A stretch of DNA of 64,000 nt. It comes from UBA1672 sp046542355. GTDB lineage: Bacteria > Pseudomonadota > Alphaproteobacteria > Micavibrionales > Micavibrionaceae. The DNA lies in NCBI GenBank assembly GCA_046542355.1, contig JBKHBN010000001.1, forward strand, positions 62,001 through 126,000, in the 5' to 3' direction. Positions 25,463 to 34,909 of this stretch are shown piece after piece. Numbering within the stretch: the first letter of the stretch is position 1; each line of letters opens with the position of its first letter. The notes below the pieces were generated by a model. It saw only the letters and a list, made by a program, of their open reading frames with translations. It searched no databases and was not told the origin of the DNA. The translations under genes and the position numbers were made by a program.

Positions 25463-26224
25463 TTAAAACTCACGCCTGATAAAATCCAAAGACGCCGCCA
25501 GTAATACCAGAGCTGAATAAAACACGCCCTGCCCCAGTGCAAACAAGAAACTATAACCATCTTGCACACCATAAAGGAGCCATGAACTTTGCCCTAACAG
25601 ATCAAGGCGTGGCATAACCACTGAAACGAGCTGCATAATAACGGCATATCCCCCCTGATCATCAATAAGAGGGGAATCGACTATGCCCAGAAACTGCCCC
25701 ATCAAACGCCCAAGAACATAAACGCCAAACGTCGCCATAGCTGCGCTGGATGCACTTGAAATATACATAGAAAAAAACAAAGCTGTATTGGCCATAATGA
25801 TAGTTTCAACCATAACGCTGCCAATCCACATCAGATGGCCACTGCTAAACAAGGTGGGCGATACCGCAACAACGCAAGCAGCAACGCCCAACCCAATCAA
25901 GACACATAAAACGCTAAACGCTGCGGCAAAGGAAAAAATAATCTCCAGCCGCCCGACAGGTCTGGATAAAAGAAACTCAATATCCTTGCTCTCGAAAGCC
26001 CGCCGAATGAAGAAAACTACAAACAACACCAGCCCGAACACACTAACCAGACGCAAGCCCGCTCCTGTAAAAACTGCTGTAAATTGGGTCTTCTCAACAA
26101 TTGCCGCGCTTCCAAGAAACACGCCAAGCGAGGCTCCAACCACAAGAACAATTGCCAGAGAAATCATCAGCCGGTCACGTAAAGCAGCCATAAAAACATA
26201 TTTTATCAAAGGTATAGAGAGCAC
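25463..26224 (-). CDS. ABC-2-type transporter permease
   Basis: A 253-residue integral membrane protein with about six hydrophobic segments (SLAIVLVVGASLGVFLGSA, LVSVFGLVLFVVFFIRRAF, FSFAAAFSVLCVLIGLGVAA, MVETIIMANTALFFSMYIS, SAAMATFGVYVLGRLMG, FALGQGVFYSALVLLAASL). The EFLLSRPVGRLEIIFS segment after the second helix fits the cytosolic coupling region of ABC-2 permeases. Start GTG at 26224 is preceded by GGGAGGA. No ATPase is adjacent; the likely partner is at 32710-33456 on the same strand, across the pilus genes. The substrate is unknown. Confidence 0.8.
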   Translation of the reverse strand: MLSIPLIKYVFMAALRDRLMISLAIVLVVGASLGVFLGSAAIVEKTQFTAVFTGAGLRLVSVFGLVLFVVFFIRRAFESKDIEFLLSRPVGRLEIIFSFAAAFSVLCVLIGLGVAACVVAVSPTLFSSGHLMWIGSVMVETIIMANTALFFSMYISSASSAAMATFGVYVLGRLMGQFLGIVDSPLIDDQGGYAVIMQLVSVVMPRLDLLGQSSWLLYGVQDGYSFLFALGQGVFYSALVLLAASLDFIRREF

Positions 26225-26294
26225 GACATTCCTCCCGCCATAACCCGCTATAAAAAGCCTGATAACAAATCAACGGGTCAAAAAAGATTAAATC

Positions 26295-28190
26295 CTAAAG
26301 CTTTAAAGGTCTGCGATCTCCTGAAAATGTCCTGTACAAATCCTTGTCAGTATCATGAATAGTTTCATGCGCCCCATTAATCAAAGTTGCTTTTAGGAAT
26401 ATAACAAGCTCAGTTTTTTGCACAGACCCTGAATTCGTCTCAAATAATGATCCAAACAACGGCAACTCACCCAATACCGGAACACCTTCTTGAGCGTTGG
26501 ATATCCTGTCTTGTAACAAACCGCCCATAACAATTGGCTGACCAGAGCCAACCTTAATTACTGTATCGATTTCCTGCACGTTAACTTCAGGAATAGCGGA
26601 CATAATACCCGTATCACCAGCCACAAACTGCACACCCGGATCTTGAACCGTTCCCACCACGCGCGTAATAGTCGGACGCACAATCATCGAGATCGTACGA
26701 TCATCCAGATTAATAGAAGGTTGCACATTGATAAGAACCCCCTCCGGCACTGATTGAATCTCTGACTCAATCTCGATGGTCTCAAGATTGGTTTCTTCAT
26801 CTCTCTCCCGCGTCACATCAAGTTCAAAGAAAACACGGTTTGTGGCCACATTTAGCACAGCAGATTGATTGTTTAATACGGTCAAGCGCGGACTGGCCAA
26901 CGCCCTCACTGTTCCAAACCCTGATATAGCCCGCACAAGTGCCTGAAAGTCGCTTCCAACAACTCCCGTTACAAAGCTTGAGTTTGCAGCTACAGCGCCA
27001 TCGGCAAGAAGAGGTTCAACAGCACCAATACCAAAAGAACGTATATTGCGTAAATGTTGCAAACCACTATCTGTCACAAAAGATCCAAAGCCTTCTCCGC
27101 CGCCTATGACCTGCCAGTCTATGCCATTAATAAACTCATCATGCAGGCTAACCTCAAAAACCTTGGCTTCAACAAGAACCTGCGCAGTCACGGAGCGCCT
27201 CAACTCCTTAAGATAATCCTTAACCTCTTTGTGCACCTTTTCAGAAGCATAAACATTAACCAGACCGGCCTGTTTATTGACGCTAAATGACATTCCACTC
27301 CCTTCGCCATTTTTACTTGAACCCGAAGGAGTATCAACTGGCAGCGAATCAACGCGCAAAACAGCTTCCGGCGGCTGAACGACAATATTGCCATTGCCAT
27401 CGGTCTGCGCATCTACGTCGGAAGGAGAAACAGCAGCAACATCTGGATTTTGAGCTTCTGCGGTAATACGTGGATCTCTGTCAGTTCTCAGATAAGAAGC
27501 AGACCCCTCTCCTAGAATTTGAGCCAGGTTTGTCTCAAGCTCACCCCAGAAATCAGAAGTACTGTCAGAACTTGATGCATAAGAAGATCCTGTATCCGCC
27601 CCCTCACCCGACACCACAGAAACAGATGTGTTCACTGAACCGGAGTTAGAACGTATAAAACTCAGATAATCAATTTTGTACGTTTTTACATATGGCTTAT
27701 CAAGCTCAACGCGCAAGAATTCATCTTCGAATTTATAACGCAACCCCGCTACATTTGAAATACGATGAACCACAACGTCAAAAGGTTTATTACGCGCTGT
27801 AAAGATAATAGACCCGCGAATATGGGGATCAAGCTCTAAGTCATATTCCGCCTGCTGAGCCAACTCATAAAGAATATCTCGCAAGGGCACGGCCTGATTA
27901 ACAGAAACAGAAACAAGTGGCATAGACTGCATATCTTCAGAGGCAAGGGCAATATATGGCTGCAACTCGGGAATCGCTGCATCAAGAGCCGCGTCTTCCC
28001 CATCAGGCTCTGGCAGACGCTCGGCCAGCCCATCTCTAAAATCCTGAAACTCCATATTAGATGCACGATCCGTTTTTGTATAATTCGCTGCCAGATCACA
28101 TGAGGAAAGCATAAAAGCCGACAAAGAAAAGACCAACAAAGGACAAAGAACGCCAAAAGGTCGCACAAAAGCACTTACATAAGATAGCAT
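26295..28190 (-). CDS. mshL: MSHA-type pilus secretin MshL
   Basis: Outer-membrane ring through which the pilus passes. From ATG 28190 the protein has 631 residues: a lipoprotein signal (AFMLSSC, Cys31), an N-terminal STN/N0-type domain (QAVPLRDILYELAQQAEYDLELDP), a Ser/Gly-rich linker at about 190-320, an N1-like domain (ASEKVHKEVKDYLKELRRSV), and the secretin domain (VEAKVFEVSLHDEFINGIDW, LASPRLTVLNNQSAVL, QPIVMGGLLQD, VPVLGELPLFGSLFE, ELVIFLKATLI). Layout and linker fit MshL rather than PilQ (no AMIN domains). The frame extends to 28247, but ATG 28190 starts the lipoprotein signal more naturally. It lies downstream of pilT-pilU. Confidence 0.9.
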   Translation of the reverse strand: MLSYVSAFVRPFGVLCPLLVFSLSAFMLSSCDLAANYTKTDRASNMEFQDFRDGLAERLPEPDGEDAALDAAIPELQPYIALASEDMQSMPLVSVSVNQAVPLRDILYELAQQAEYDLELDPHIRGSIIFTARNKPFDVVVHRISNVAGLRYKFEDEFLRVELDKPYVKTYKIDYLSFIRSNSGSVNTSVSVVSGEGADTGSSYASSSDSTSDFWGELETNLAQILGEGSASYLRTDRDPRITAEAQNPDVAAVSPSDVDAQTDGNGNIVVQPPEAVLRVDSLPVDTPSGSSKNGEGSGMSFSVNKQAGLVNVYASEKVHKEVKDYLKELRRSVTAQVLVEAKVFEVSLHDEFINGIDWQVIGGGEGFGSFVTDSGLQHLRNIRSFGIGAVEPLLADGAVAANSSFVTGVVGSDFQALVRAISGFGTVRALASPRLTVLNNQSAVLNVATNRVFFELDVTRERDEETNLETIEIESEIQSVPEGVLINVQPSINLDDRTISMIVRPTITRVVGTVQDPGVQFVAGDTGIMSAIPEVNVQEIDTVIKVGSGQPIVMGGLLQDRISNAQEGVPVLGELPLFGSLFETNSGSVQKTELVIFLKATLINGAHETIHDTDKDLYRTFSGDRRPLKL

Positions 28191-28360
28191 AATCCAGATT
28201 ACTCCAAGGTACCGGTATATTTTAAGATAACATTTGTGCGAACGCACAAAGATTGATTCTAATGCGCATTATAGAGCTTTTTTTTACGAAACGCTATGTA
28301 TTCTTGTGTTTTTTTAACAGTAAAATATAACATAGCCAAAAAAAAACAAAAAAACGCCCA

Positions 28361-28392
28361 AAAACAAGCTAGTCTTAAAACAAGCTAGTCTT
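28361..28392. repeat. Tandem 16-bp duplication at the pilU stop codon
   Basis: AAAACAAGCTAGTCTT occurs twice head to tail (28361-28376 and 28377-28392). The second copy contains the pilU stop (TAG on the minus strand). Confidence 0.8.
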
Positions 28393-29530
28393 TAAGATGA
28401 ATGCGGGAAATATCGACCATCTCAAGGCCGGTTTTATGCCCACCAGCTTTACTTTGCTTCATGAGCTGGACTTGTTGCATCTTAATTTTCATATCTGTGG
28501 GCTTATCAGAACTGCTAATAACAACCTCTTCAGAAATAAGATCATCCATGAATAAACGCATGAGCGATTGGTCAAAGGTTTGCATCCCGATAGAGTTATT
28601 CTGCTCTATCACATCATGAATCTTGCCGTTATTGCCTTTCAAGATAAGCTCACGAACAAGCCCCTGATTAATCATGACCTCAACTGCGGGCACCATCCCG
28701 CCAATCTGATTGGTAAGCAGTCTCTGGGACACAATACCCTTCAAATTCATGGAAAGATTTAAACGCACCTGATTATGCCTGTCTTCCGGAAAAAAGTTAA
28801 CAACCCGCTCTATCGCTTGATACGAATTGTTCGTATGGATAGTCGCCAGACATAAATGCCCCGTCTCTGCTATAGCAAGAGCTTGCTCCATAACATCCCG
28901 ATCCCGGATCTCTCCTACAAGAATAACATCTGGCCGTTGACGCAAGGAATTTTTCATTGCTGAAAAATAAGAGTCCGTATCCACACCAACCTCACGCTGT
29001 GTAACCACACACCCCTTATGCTCATGATAATACTCAATTGGATCTTCGATCGTAATAATATGTCCTGAAGAATTCTGATTACGATGGTTAACCATCGCAG
29101 CCAACGTCGTTGACTTACCCGAGCCAGTTGCTCCGGTTAACAAGACAAGCCCCCTTTTCTCCATAGCCAAATGTTCAAGAATATGCGGTAAACGCAGCTC
29201 CTCAAGGCTTGGTATATCCATAATAATGCGCCGTATCACTAGCGCAGGACACTGCCTTTGCCGCAAAACATTAACGCGAAATCGTCCGTGCTTGCCCATA
29301 TCGAGCGCTGTATTTAATTCTTTCTCTGCCTCAAATTCACGCAATTGACGGTTGGTCAGCATAGAAGCCAGTATTTTATCAATATCATCAGCACTCAAAG
29401 GCCGATCATCAAGCTTTACAAACTCCCCTTCACCACGCAAAGTTGGAGGAAAACCAACAGTCAAATAAATATCTGAAGCATTATGCTTTTCCATTGCGCT
29501 TAAATACTGAAAAATTAGTGGTGTACTCAA
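28385..29530 (-). CDS. pilU: PilU-type pilus retraction ATPase
   Basis: Cytoplasmic hexameric ATPase of the PilT family that assists pilus retraction. The 381-residue protein has the N-terminal PAS-like domain (ASDIYLTVGFPPTLRGEG), Walker A (TGATGSGKSTTLAAM), the Asp box (HIITIEDPIEYYHEHKGC in part), Walker B (RPDVILVGEIRDRDVMEQAL) and the His box (AETGHLCLATIHTNNS). The C-terminal end is longer and lacks the PilT-type AIRNLIRE motif, favouring PilU. Its ATG overlaps the pilT stop by 4 bases, implying coupled translation. Confidence 0.9.
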   Translation of the reverse strand: MSTPLIFQYLSAMEKHNASDIYLTVGFPPTLRGEGEFVKLDDRPLSADDIDKILASMLTNRQLREFEAEKELNTALDMGKHGRFRVNVLRQRQCPALVIRRIIMDIPSLEELRLPHILEHLAMEKRGLVLLTGATGSGKSTTLAAMVNHRNQNSSGHIITIEDPIEYYHEHKGCVVTQREVGVDTDSYFSAMKNSLRQRPDVILVGEIRDRDVMEQALAIAETGHLCLATIHTNNSYQAIERVVNFFPEDRHNQVRLNLSMNLKGIVSQRLLTNQIGGMVPAVEVMINQGLVRELILKGNNGKIHDVIEQNNSIGMQTFDQSLMRLFMDDLISEEVVISSSDKPTDMKIKMQQVQLMKQSKAGGHKTGLEMVDISRIHLKD

Positions 29531-30693
29531 AACGAATATCCTCCTTCATCACCCTTACCGCCGGAAAAAGCACCCCCTGCTGCCCCTCCACCTACAGCAT
29601 CAGAAAGCTTACCGCCGCCCATGGCTCCAGCAGCATAATCCTCATCACGCCCATCATCCTCATCAGAACTGGACATTAAAGCGCTGCGTGCTTCATCTTT
29701 ATCAATAATGCCAGCCTCCAGCAAATCGCTAATAGCATCTTGCATCGTAATCATCCCGTAACGCGAGCCGGTTTGCATCATAGAGAACATCTGCGGAATC
29801 TGGTTCTCGCGGATCAGATTGCGAACCGCATTGGTTCCAACCAAAACCTCAAACGCACCGGTCCTCCCGCCACCTTCCGCCCGCCGGAGCAATTTCTGCG
29901 CAACAACCCCTTGAATAGAACTGGCAAGCATCGCGCGCACCATCTCCTTATCGCCGGTAGGAAAAACATCGATAATACGGTCAATTGTTTTTGATGCAGA
30001 GCTGGAGTGCAGTGTACCAAAAACCAAATGCCCGGTCTCAGCCGCCGTCAAGGCAAGTGAAATCGTTTCATGATCGCGCATCTCCCCAACCAGAATAACA
30101 TCCGGATCTTCGCGCAAAGTACTTTTTAGTGCCCGCGCAAAACTTTTTGTATCCTGACCAATCTCACGGTGGTTAATCAAAGATCGTTTAGAGGTATGGA
30201 AAAATTCAACCGGATCTTCAATCGTTAAAATATGCTTCGCAAAATGCAAGTTAATATGATTTATCAAAGACGCAAGGGTAGTCGACTTACCTGAACCCGT
30301 CGGCCCGGTCACCAGGACAATCCCTTTTTCCAACTCAGCAAAACGCTTCATTACCGGAGGCAAATCAAGCTCCTCCATCGTGGGTATCTCTGTAGGAATA
30401 GTCCGGAACACCGCCGCGCTTCCCAAGCGGGTTGTAAACGCATTCACACGAAAACGCGCTTTTTCTCCAAGAGCAATAGCAAAATCAAGTTCCAAATCCT
30501 TTTCATACTCGGCGCGCTGCTCCTCAGTCATCACAGAATAAAGCATAGAGCGAATATCATCGCTATCCAGTGGCTCACCTTTAACGCGCTTTAATTGGCC
30601 ATGCGCTCGAATAATCACAGGACTTCCGGAGCTTAAGTGGAGATCCGATGCCTGATTTTGCATGGTAAAGGCCAATAATTGAGTTAAATCCAC
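29527..30693 (-). CDS. pilT: PilT-type pilus retraction ATPase
   Basis: Main pilus retraction motor. The 388-residue protein shows the N-terminal domain (QASDLHLSSGSPVIIRAHG), Walker A at 130-138 (GPTGSGKST), the Asp box (ILTIEDPVEFFH), Walker B (DPDVILVGEMRDHETISLAL), the His box (AAETGHLVFGTLHSSSA) and the PilT hallmark NAVRNLIRENQ. A Gly/Asp-rich tail of about 45 residues is added after the family core. The start is GTG at 30693 with AAGGAG at 8 bases. It is followed by pilU with a 4-base overlap. Confidence 0.93.
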   Translation of the reverse strand: MDLTQLLAFTMQNQASDLHLSSGSPVIIRAHGQLKRVKGEPLDSDDIRSMLYSVMTEEQRAEYEKDLELDFAIALGEKARFRVNAFTTRLGSAAVFRTIPTEIPTMEELDLPPVMKRFAELEKGIVLVTGPTGSGKSTTLASLINHINLHFAKHILTIEDPVEFFHTSKRSLINHREIGQDTKSFARALKSTLREDPDVILVGEMRDHETISLALTAAETGHLVFGTLHSSSASKTIDRIIDVFPTGDKEMVRAMLASSIQGVVAQKLLRRAEGGGRTGAFEVLVGTNAVRNLIRENQIPQMFSMMQTGSRYGMITMQDAISDLLEAGIIDKDEARSALMSSSDEDDGRDEDYAAGAMGGGKLSDAVGGGAAGGAFSGGKGDEGGYSF

Positions 30694-30792
30694 CGCAAAT
30701 ACTCCTTACTAAAAAAAGACATAATAATTCAAAATTGCACACCTGAAACTTTGCATTTTACCGGAAAACAGAAGAAACCGGAATATAATGTT

Positions 30793-31632
30793 TTACAAGA
30801 AGAAAGTGAAAAGAAAGTAAATTTTCCACCACAGCAATATAATGCTTTTCCCCCAGTTTACAGTTGATCCTTGATAGATCAACACCATAAAAAAAGAACC
30901 AATCAAAGCAGGTCCAAATGGAAACACATCCTGCCCCTTCAAAAAACGCCAGAGCAATGCCATCACAACAGCGCAAAATCCTGAAAGAACCATAAAAAAC
31001 GGCATCGCCGAAAGTCCAAGCCAAAGCCCGGCCACCACAAAAAACTTAACATCCCCAAAGCCAAGGCTATCGCGCCCAACCAACCTGCTCACTACTGCGC
31101 CTAATAACCAGATAACAAGGCCAGATATAAAGGCCGTTAAAAAATACTCAAAAAAATAAAGCATACCGCTATCATAGCCATAACCCGCTGTGCCCCAAAA
31201 AAATAAAAGGCGCACCACCCCCAAGACAAAAAGCACAAGAACCAATTGATTCGGCAAAACCATATACTTGTAGTCAATAAGCAACAAAGAAAGCAAAAAC
31301 GGCACACTGGCATAAATAAACAAACCAGAAACCGAAAAACCATAAGCACCGTAAACCGCTAAACAGGCCAACATACTCACCAGCTCCACAAGAGGATAAA
31401 AAAGAGAAATTTTTTCACTGCAATGCCTGCATGCCCCGCCATTAATGCACCATGAAAAAACCGGAAACAAATCAAAAAACCCGAGAGCTGTTTTGCACGA
31501 TGGGCAAAAAGAACGCTTGACGGCCCAAGACATATTTTGCGGCACACGATGTACAAGCGCCGTCGCAAAGCTTCCCAGGATAAGTCCCAAAGCTCCCGCC
31601 AAAATAATCTCTATGATGATAATAAACTCCAT
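30793..31632 (-). CDS. pilD: Prepilin peptidase / N-methyltransferase
   Basis: Inner-membrane aspartic protease (family A24) that removes the prepilin leader and methylates the new N-terminus. The 279-residue protein has LGSFATALVHRVP, the zinc-binding Cys motif CPSC...CRHC typical of bifunctional enzymes, and both catalytic Asp sites: LLIDYKYMVLPN and GFGDVKF. About eight hydrophobic segments are seen. GAGG lies before the ATG. It processes the pilin of this locus and possibly others. Confidence 0.93.
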   Translation of the reverse strand: MEFIIIIEIILAGALGLILGSFATALVHRVPQNMSWAVKRSFCPSCKTALGFFDLFPVFSWCINGGACRHCSEKISLFYPLVELVSMLACLAVYGAYGFSVSGLFIYASVPFLLSLLLIDYKYMVLPNQLVLVLFVLGVVRLLFFWGTAGYGYDSGMLYFFEYFLTAFISGLVIWLLGAVVSRLVGRDSLGFGDVKFFVVAGLWLGLSAMPFFMVLSGFCAVVMALLWRFLKGQDVFPFGPALIGSFFMVLIYQGSTVNWGKSIILLWWKIYFLFTFFL

Positions 31633-31674
31633 AAATCAGGCCTCAAACACCATGTGCGCAAACATCAAAAGACA

Positions 31675-32598
31675 TCAGCGAATTTGAGCGAGCCTTTCAT
31701 AAACAACTTCACGCGGTATAGTACGCCCGCCGCCATGCACCGAATCAACTTCAAGTGCTTGCTCATAATAGGAAATGGCCTGCTTTTTATTACCCCCGCG
31801 ATCAGCAATCACCGCCATATTAAACATATGATTAGCATTGCGTGGCTCCATACTGGCTGCCGTACCCAGATATTTCAAGGCAGACTCAACATCTCCCAAA
31901 GCAGCATAACAAACTGCAATCTGCGCTGTTAATCCAACATGCCCTTTATTATTCTCCCGTAAATCCAGCAACCTGCGCAAAGCAACAGAAGGAAAGCGCG
32001 TTGACAAAAGACCAAGCATATTAACTTTTATGTCAACGTCATCCGGCTCAAGCTTGGCAAGCTGTTCATACATATTCATAGCTTCATCAAATCGGCCAAG
32101 CTTCTGTAAAACCACTGCACGCCCCATTACGACGCGCGCATCTTTTTTATTGCGTTCATACAAAATATCAAACAACTCCAGAGCAGAATCATAACGCCCC
32201 AAAGCCATGGCACGCTCTGCAGAAACAAGACGCGCCTGTTTTTCATCTGGCTTATGATTTTTCCTTACAATCACAAATCTTGATGCGGGCTGCGTTACAG
32301 GATTAACAGCGTTAGGCCCCTGACGTGTCATTTCTCCCTGAGGCACGATATTCTCTGAATCGAAAAAAACCCTATCACCGTCGGGAAGCGCAGAGTCTAC
32401 ATTGGAACTTGGCGTCCCATCAGAAGCGTAATCCGGAAAAACACCATCTCCTTCAAGGGATGTGTCGCTAAAATCTTCTTCTACTAGAAAATCAACAGAA
32501 CCATCTTGCGCAAAAGAACTTGTATTTCCTGCTCCAAAAGCGGTTATAACACAAAACAACCCTAAAACTATAAATAATAGAAGGCGCAACACAGACAT
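31675..32598 (-). CDS. TPR-repeat periplasmic protein of the pilus locus
   Basis: A 307-residue protein with an N-terminal signal or anchor segment (LRLLLFIVLGLFCVITAFGAG), an acidic low-complexity stretch to about residue 100, and four or more TPR-like repeats (AERAMALGRYDSALELFDIL, GRAVVLQKLGRFDEAMNMYEQL, AVCYAALGDVESALKYLGTA, MAVIADRGGNKKQAISYYEQAL). Position and structure resemble MshN/PilF-type accessory proteins that help assemble secretin or pilus. A TTG at 32604 opens the frame, but ATG 32598 is preferred. The prepilin peptidase gene follows 42 bases later. Confidence 0.82.
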   Translation of the reverse strand: MSVLRLLLFIVLGLFCVITAFGAGNTSSFAQDGSVDFLVEEDFSDTSLEGDGVFPDYASDGTPSSNVDSALPDGDRVFFDSENIVPQGEMTRQGPNAVNPVTQPASRFVIVRKNHKPDEKQARLVSAERAMALGRYDSALELFDILYERNKKDARVVMGRAVVLQKLGRFDEAMNMYEQLAKLEPDDVDIKVNMLGLLSTRFPSVALRRLLDLRENNKGHVGLTAQIAVCYAALGDVESALKYLGTAASMEPRNANHMFNMAVIADRGGNKKQAISYYEQALEVDSVHGGGRTIPREVVYERLAQIR

Positions 32599-32709
32599 GA
32601 ACAATTATCTTTCAATGAACTATAAAAAGCGAGAATTCGCAAATCTGAATAGATATATTAAGGAACGCACGAATCATACGCACTCCAATGATATAGAATC
32701 ATAACACAT

Positions 32710-33456
32710 TCAGCAGGCCTGCTCAATAAATTGAAGATATGCTTGCTCAAGATACCCCATATTCGTGCGTTTTTTTAACTCCGCTGGAGTCCCGACATAA
32801 AGAATAGCCCCATCATGTAACACAGCAACCCGATCACATATCTCATCCATATCAGCCAGAATATGAGAACTGAGAAATATAGTACGATCACTGCTGCGCA
32901 TATCCAGTATCATCCTTTTAACCATCGCACGGGCACGCGGATCAAGCCCGCTCATCGGCTCATCAAGAATAAACAAGGAGCACCCCGTAAGTAACGTCCC
33001 CATAAGCCCCAATTTCTGACGCATACCTTTGGAATATGTGTTCATGGAACGATCAAGGGCCTTGGTATCAAGCGCAAGTCCCCGCGCTGATTCAATGATT
33101 TCCTGTCGATCAAAAGGGCGCTTATATAAGGAAAGCGAGAATTTCATAAATTCCATGCCGGTCAAGAACCAGGGCGGTTCAAACTTCTCCGGCAAATACG
33201 CAAGCCTTGCTTTACTCGCCGCTGCAGATTTATCCTGCCCGAAAATCAGGATTTTCCCCTCCTGCTGTTCCCGTAGTCCCAAAACCGCCTTAATCATAGT
33301 GGTCTTGCCAACGCCATTTAACCCCATAAGGCCAAAAATTTCTCCGGCGCGCAGGCACAGATTCACATCACGAATAACAGGAGTCTGCGTGTACGCAACA
33401 CTAAGCCCCTCTATTAAAAGAGGAGAAGAAATATCATTATCGCCATGCGCACCCAC
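32710..33456 (-). CDS. ABC transporter ATP-binding protein
   Basis: A 248-residue nucleotide-binding subunit: Walker A GLNGVGKTT, Q-loop region (LAYLPEKFEPPWFLTGMEF in part), signature YSKGMRQKL (a divergent form of LSGGQ, usual in ABC-2 exporters), Walker B FILDEPMSGLDPRA, and switch His in LSSHILADMDEI. The longest frame starts at a TTG (33489); the GTG at 33456 is preferred because AGGAG lies 5 bases before it. Its likely membrane partner is the ABC-2 permease at 25463-26224. It sits between the MshK-like and TPR genes inside the pilus run. Substrate unknown. Confidence 0.92.
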   Translation of the reverse strand: MGAHGDNDISSPLLIEGLSVAYTQTPVIRDVNLCLRAGEIFGLMGLNGVGKTTMIKAVLGLREQQEGKILIFGQDKSAAASKARLAYLPEKFEPPWFLTGMEFMKFSLSLYKRPFDRQEIIESARGLALDTKALDRSMNTYSKGMRQKLGLMGTLLTGCSLFILDEPMSGLDPRARAMVKRMILDMRSSDRTIFLSSHILADMDEICDRVAVLHDGAILYVGTPAELKKRTNMGYLEQAYLQFIEQAC

Positions 33457-33500
33457 AACACCACTCCTGTAAGAAAAATCGCTAACCAAAACACAAGATG

Positions 33501-34250
33501 TTATCCCGGAAGAAAAATCCTCATATCGAGATTAAACCGCTGATGGGCACGCAAACGCAATGGAAATACCTGATTACTGTACTCATCGAACCACCGCACC
33601 TCAATATAATCTTCATAAACACGCAGATCTATTGCCTCTCTGGGCACAGCGCGCGGTGTCACCCTTTTGCCATTAAGCCAGACTGTCCAGTTCTTGTTAC
33701 CCTTATAAACAATACCACCCAAACTAACGTAACGTTTTTCAGGATCAACGCGTATATTTTCCTTTTCATCAACCTTGTTAAGAGCCCTCAATTCAGCTTC
33801 AGTTGGAGGGCGAGAGACCCCCCGATGATCATTTTTGGCATCCTGTATCGCCTGATGCTGCCAATATGTAAAAAATAAAGAAGACATATCAGCAATAGAA
33901 GGATCCCAATTTTGATCTATTTTTCTTTTTAAAATAACAACACTATCGCGCCTTTCATCTCCGCTTTCCTGCAAAGTCTCCTGAGTATTTTCCTGCATAT
34001 CCACTTCTTCTTCGTTTTGCACATCATCGCCACTTGCCTCGACAACATCAACATCATTCCCCTCTATGGCTGGCTCGGCCACAGGCGGGAGAGCCTCAGA
34101 GACTTCCTTCACAACAATCTCCTGAGCAAAAGCGTGATTATTTTGGACATGCCAAAAGAAACCATCGCCTAACCCCAGAGCGCCAGCTCCAAAGGAGGAA
34201 ACCGTCAAAACCATCCTAAAAACAATATTTCTCCTGCGCACCACTTTCAT
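33501..34250 (-). CDS. Periplasmic protein of the pilus locus, MshK-like by position
   Basis: A 249-residue exported protein: a basic N-terminus and hydrophobic stretch (MVLTVSSFGAGALGLGDG) ending near HAFAQE, a very acidic disordered region (residues about 45-100), then a C-terminal beta-rich domain of about 75 residues (YVSLGGIVYKGNKNWTVWLNG, VPREAIDLRVYEDYIEVRW, LRLRAHQRFNLDMRIFLPG) that recalls the small periplasmic domains of GspC/PilP/MshK proteins. I cannot assign it by sequence. GGAGG abuts the ATG at 34250; a GTG at 34244 has better spacing. It lies 11 bases after the PilO-like gene. Confidence 0.65.
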   Translation of the reverse strand: MKVVRRRNIVFRMVLTVSSFGAGALGLGDGFFWHVQNNHAFAQEIVVKEVSEALPPVAEPAIEGNDVDVVEASGDDVQNEEEVDMQENTQETLQESGDERRDSVVILKRKIDQNWDPSIADMSSLFFTYWQHQAIQDAKNDHRGVSRPPTEAELRALNKVDEKENIRVDPEKRYVSLGGIVYKGNKNWTVWLNGKRVTPRAVPREAIDLRVYEDYIEVRWFDEYSNQVFPLRLRAHQRFNLDMRIFLPG

Positions 34251-34261
34251 TCCTCCAGACC

Positions 34262-34909
34262 CTAACGGACAGCTCTTACATTACCATCCACACCATCACG
34301 CGGGATTATTGTACGCCACATAAATTGTACATGAGCAGTAACAAGCTCAGGACTTGCACCATGTGCAATAGAACGCAATAAAGCAGCACTCACATCCTGT
34401 GCACGCTTAATTTCCATCTCCTTTATAGAAATATGCCCAGGAAACGATTTCTCGACCAAATGAATATAATGATAAATATCATTATCATCAAAAGCCTTAA
34501 TATCAACATCCAAAGGACTGGCAAGCACTCGATATCCGACTGCCTCTACGTCTTTATTTTCCTGAAACGCGCCCGGCTTCACACTGGCCAGTGCTGAAAT
34601 CACACCTGAGCGCTTCTGAATAAGGCCTAGCATCCTTTGTGCCTCGGCCCTGTTTTGATCACTAAAAAAACCATCGTTTTTAATTACATCAAAACGCCCT
34701 TGCTGTAGATCAAGCTGCTCAAACTCCACTTTCATCTGTGCAATCTCATTTTCAAGAGATGATATTTGCCCTCTTTTGCGCCTGAGATCACGCTCATCAC
34801 TCTCCTGCTGTGGCCGAATATATAAATATATACCCGAAGCCAAAACTGCATTGATCGCAGCAAGAATCACCAAAAAAGTCAGGCGTTTAAACCCAATAAC
34901 CTTAATCAT
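34262..34909 (-). CDS. PilO/MshJ-like inner-membrane assembly protein
   Basis: A 215-residue bitopic protein: short cytoplasmic N-terminus, one membrane helix (LTFLVILAAINAVLASGIYLYI), a coiled coil (RDLRRKRGQISSLENEIAQM, VEFEQLDLQQ) and a periplasmic alpha/beta domain with a hydrophobic core. This is the PilO/GspM/MshJ layout, which links the cytoplasmic platform to the secretin. The ATG at 34909 overlaps the end of the upstream gene by 8 bases; a TTG at 34915 is also possible. Identification rests on architecture and gene order rather than strong sequence motifs. Confidence 0.7.
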   Translation of the reverse strand: MIKVIGFKRLTFLVILAAINAVLASGIYLYIRPQQESDERDLRRKRGQISSLENEIAQMKVEFEQLDLQQGRFDVIKNDGFFSDQNRAEAQRMLGLIQKRSGVISALASVKPGAFQENKDVEAVGYRVLASPLDVDIKAFDDNDIYHYIHLVEKSFPGHISIKEMEIKRAQDVSAALLRSIAHGASPELVTAHVQFMWRTIIPRDGVDGNVRAVR

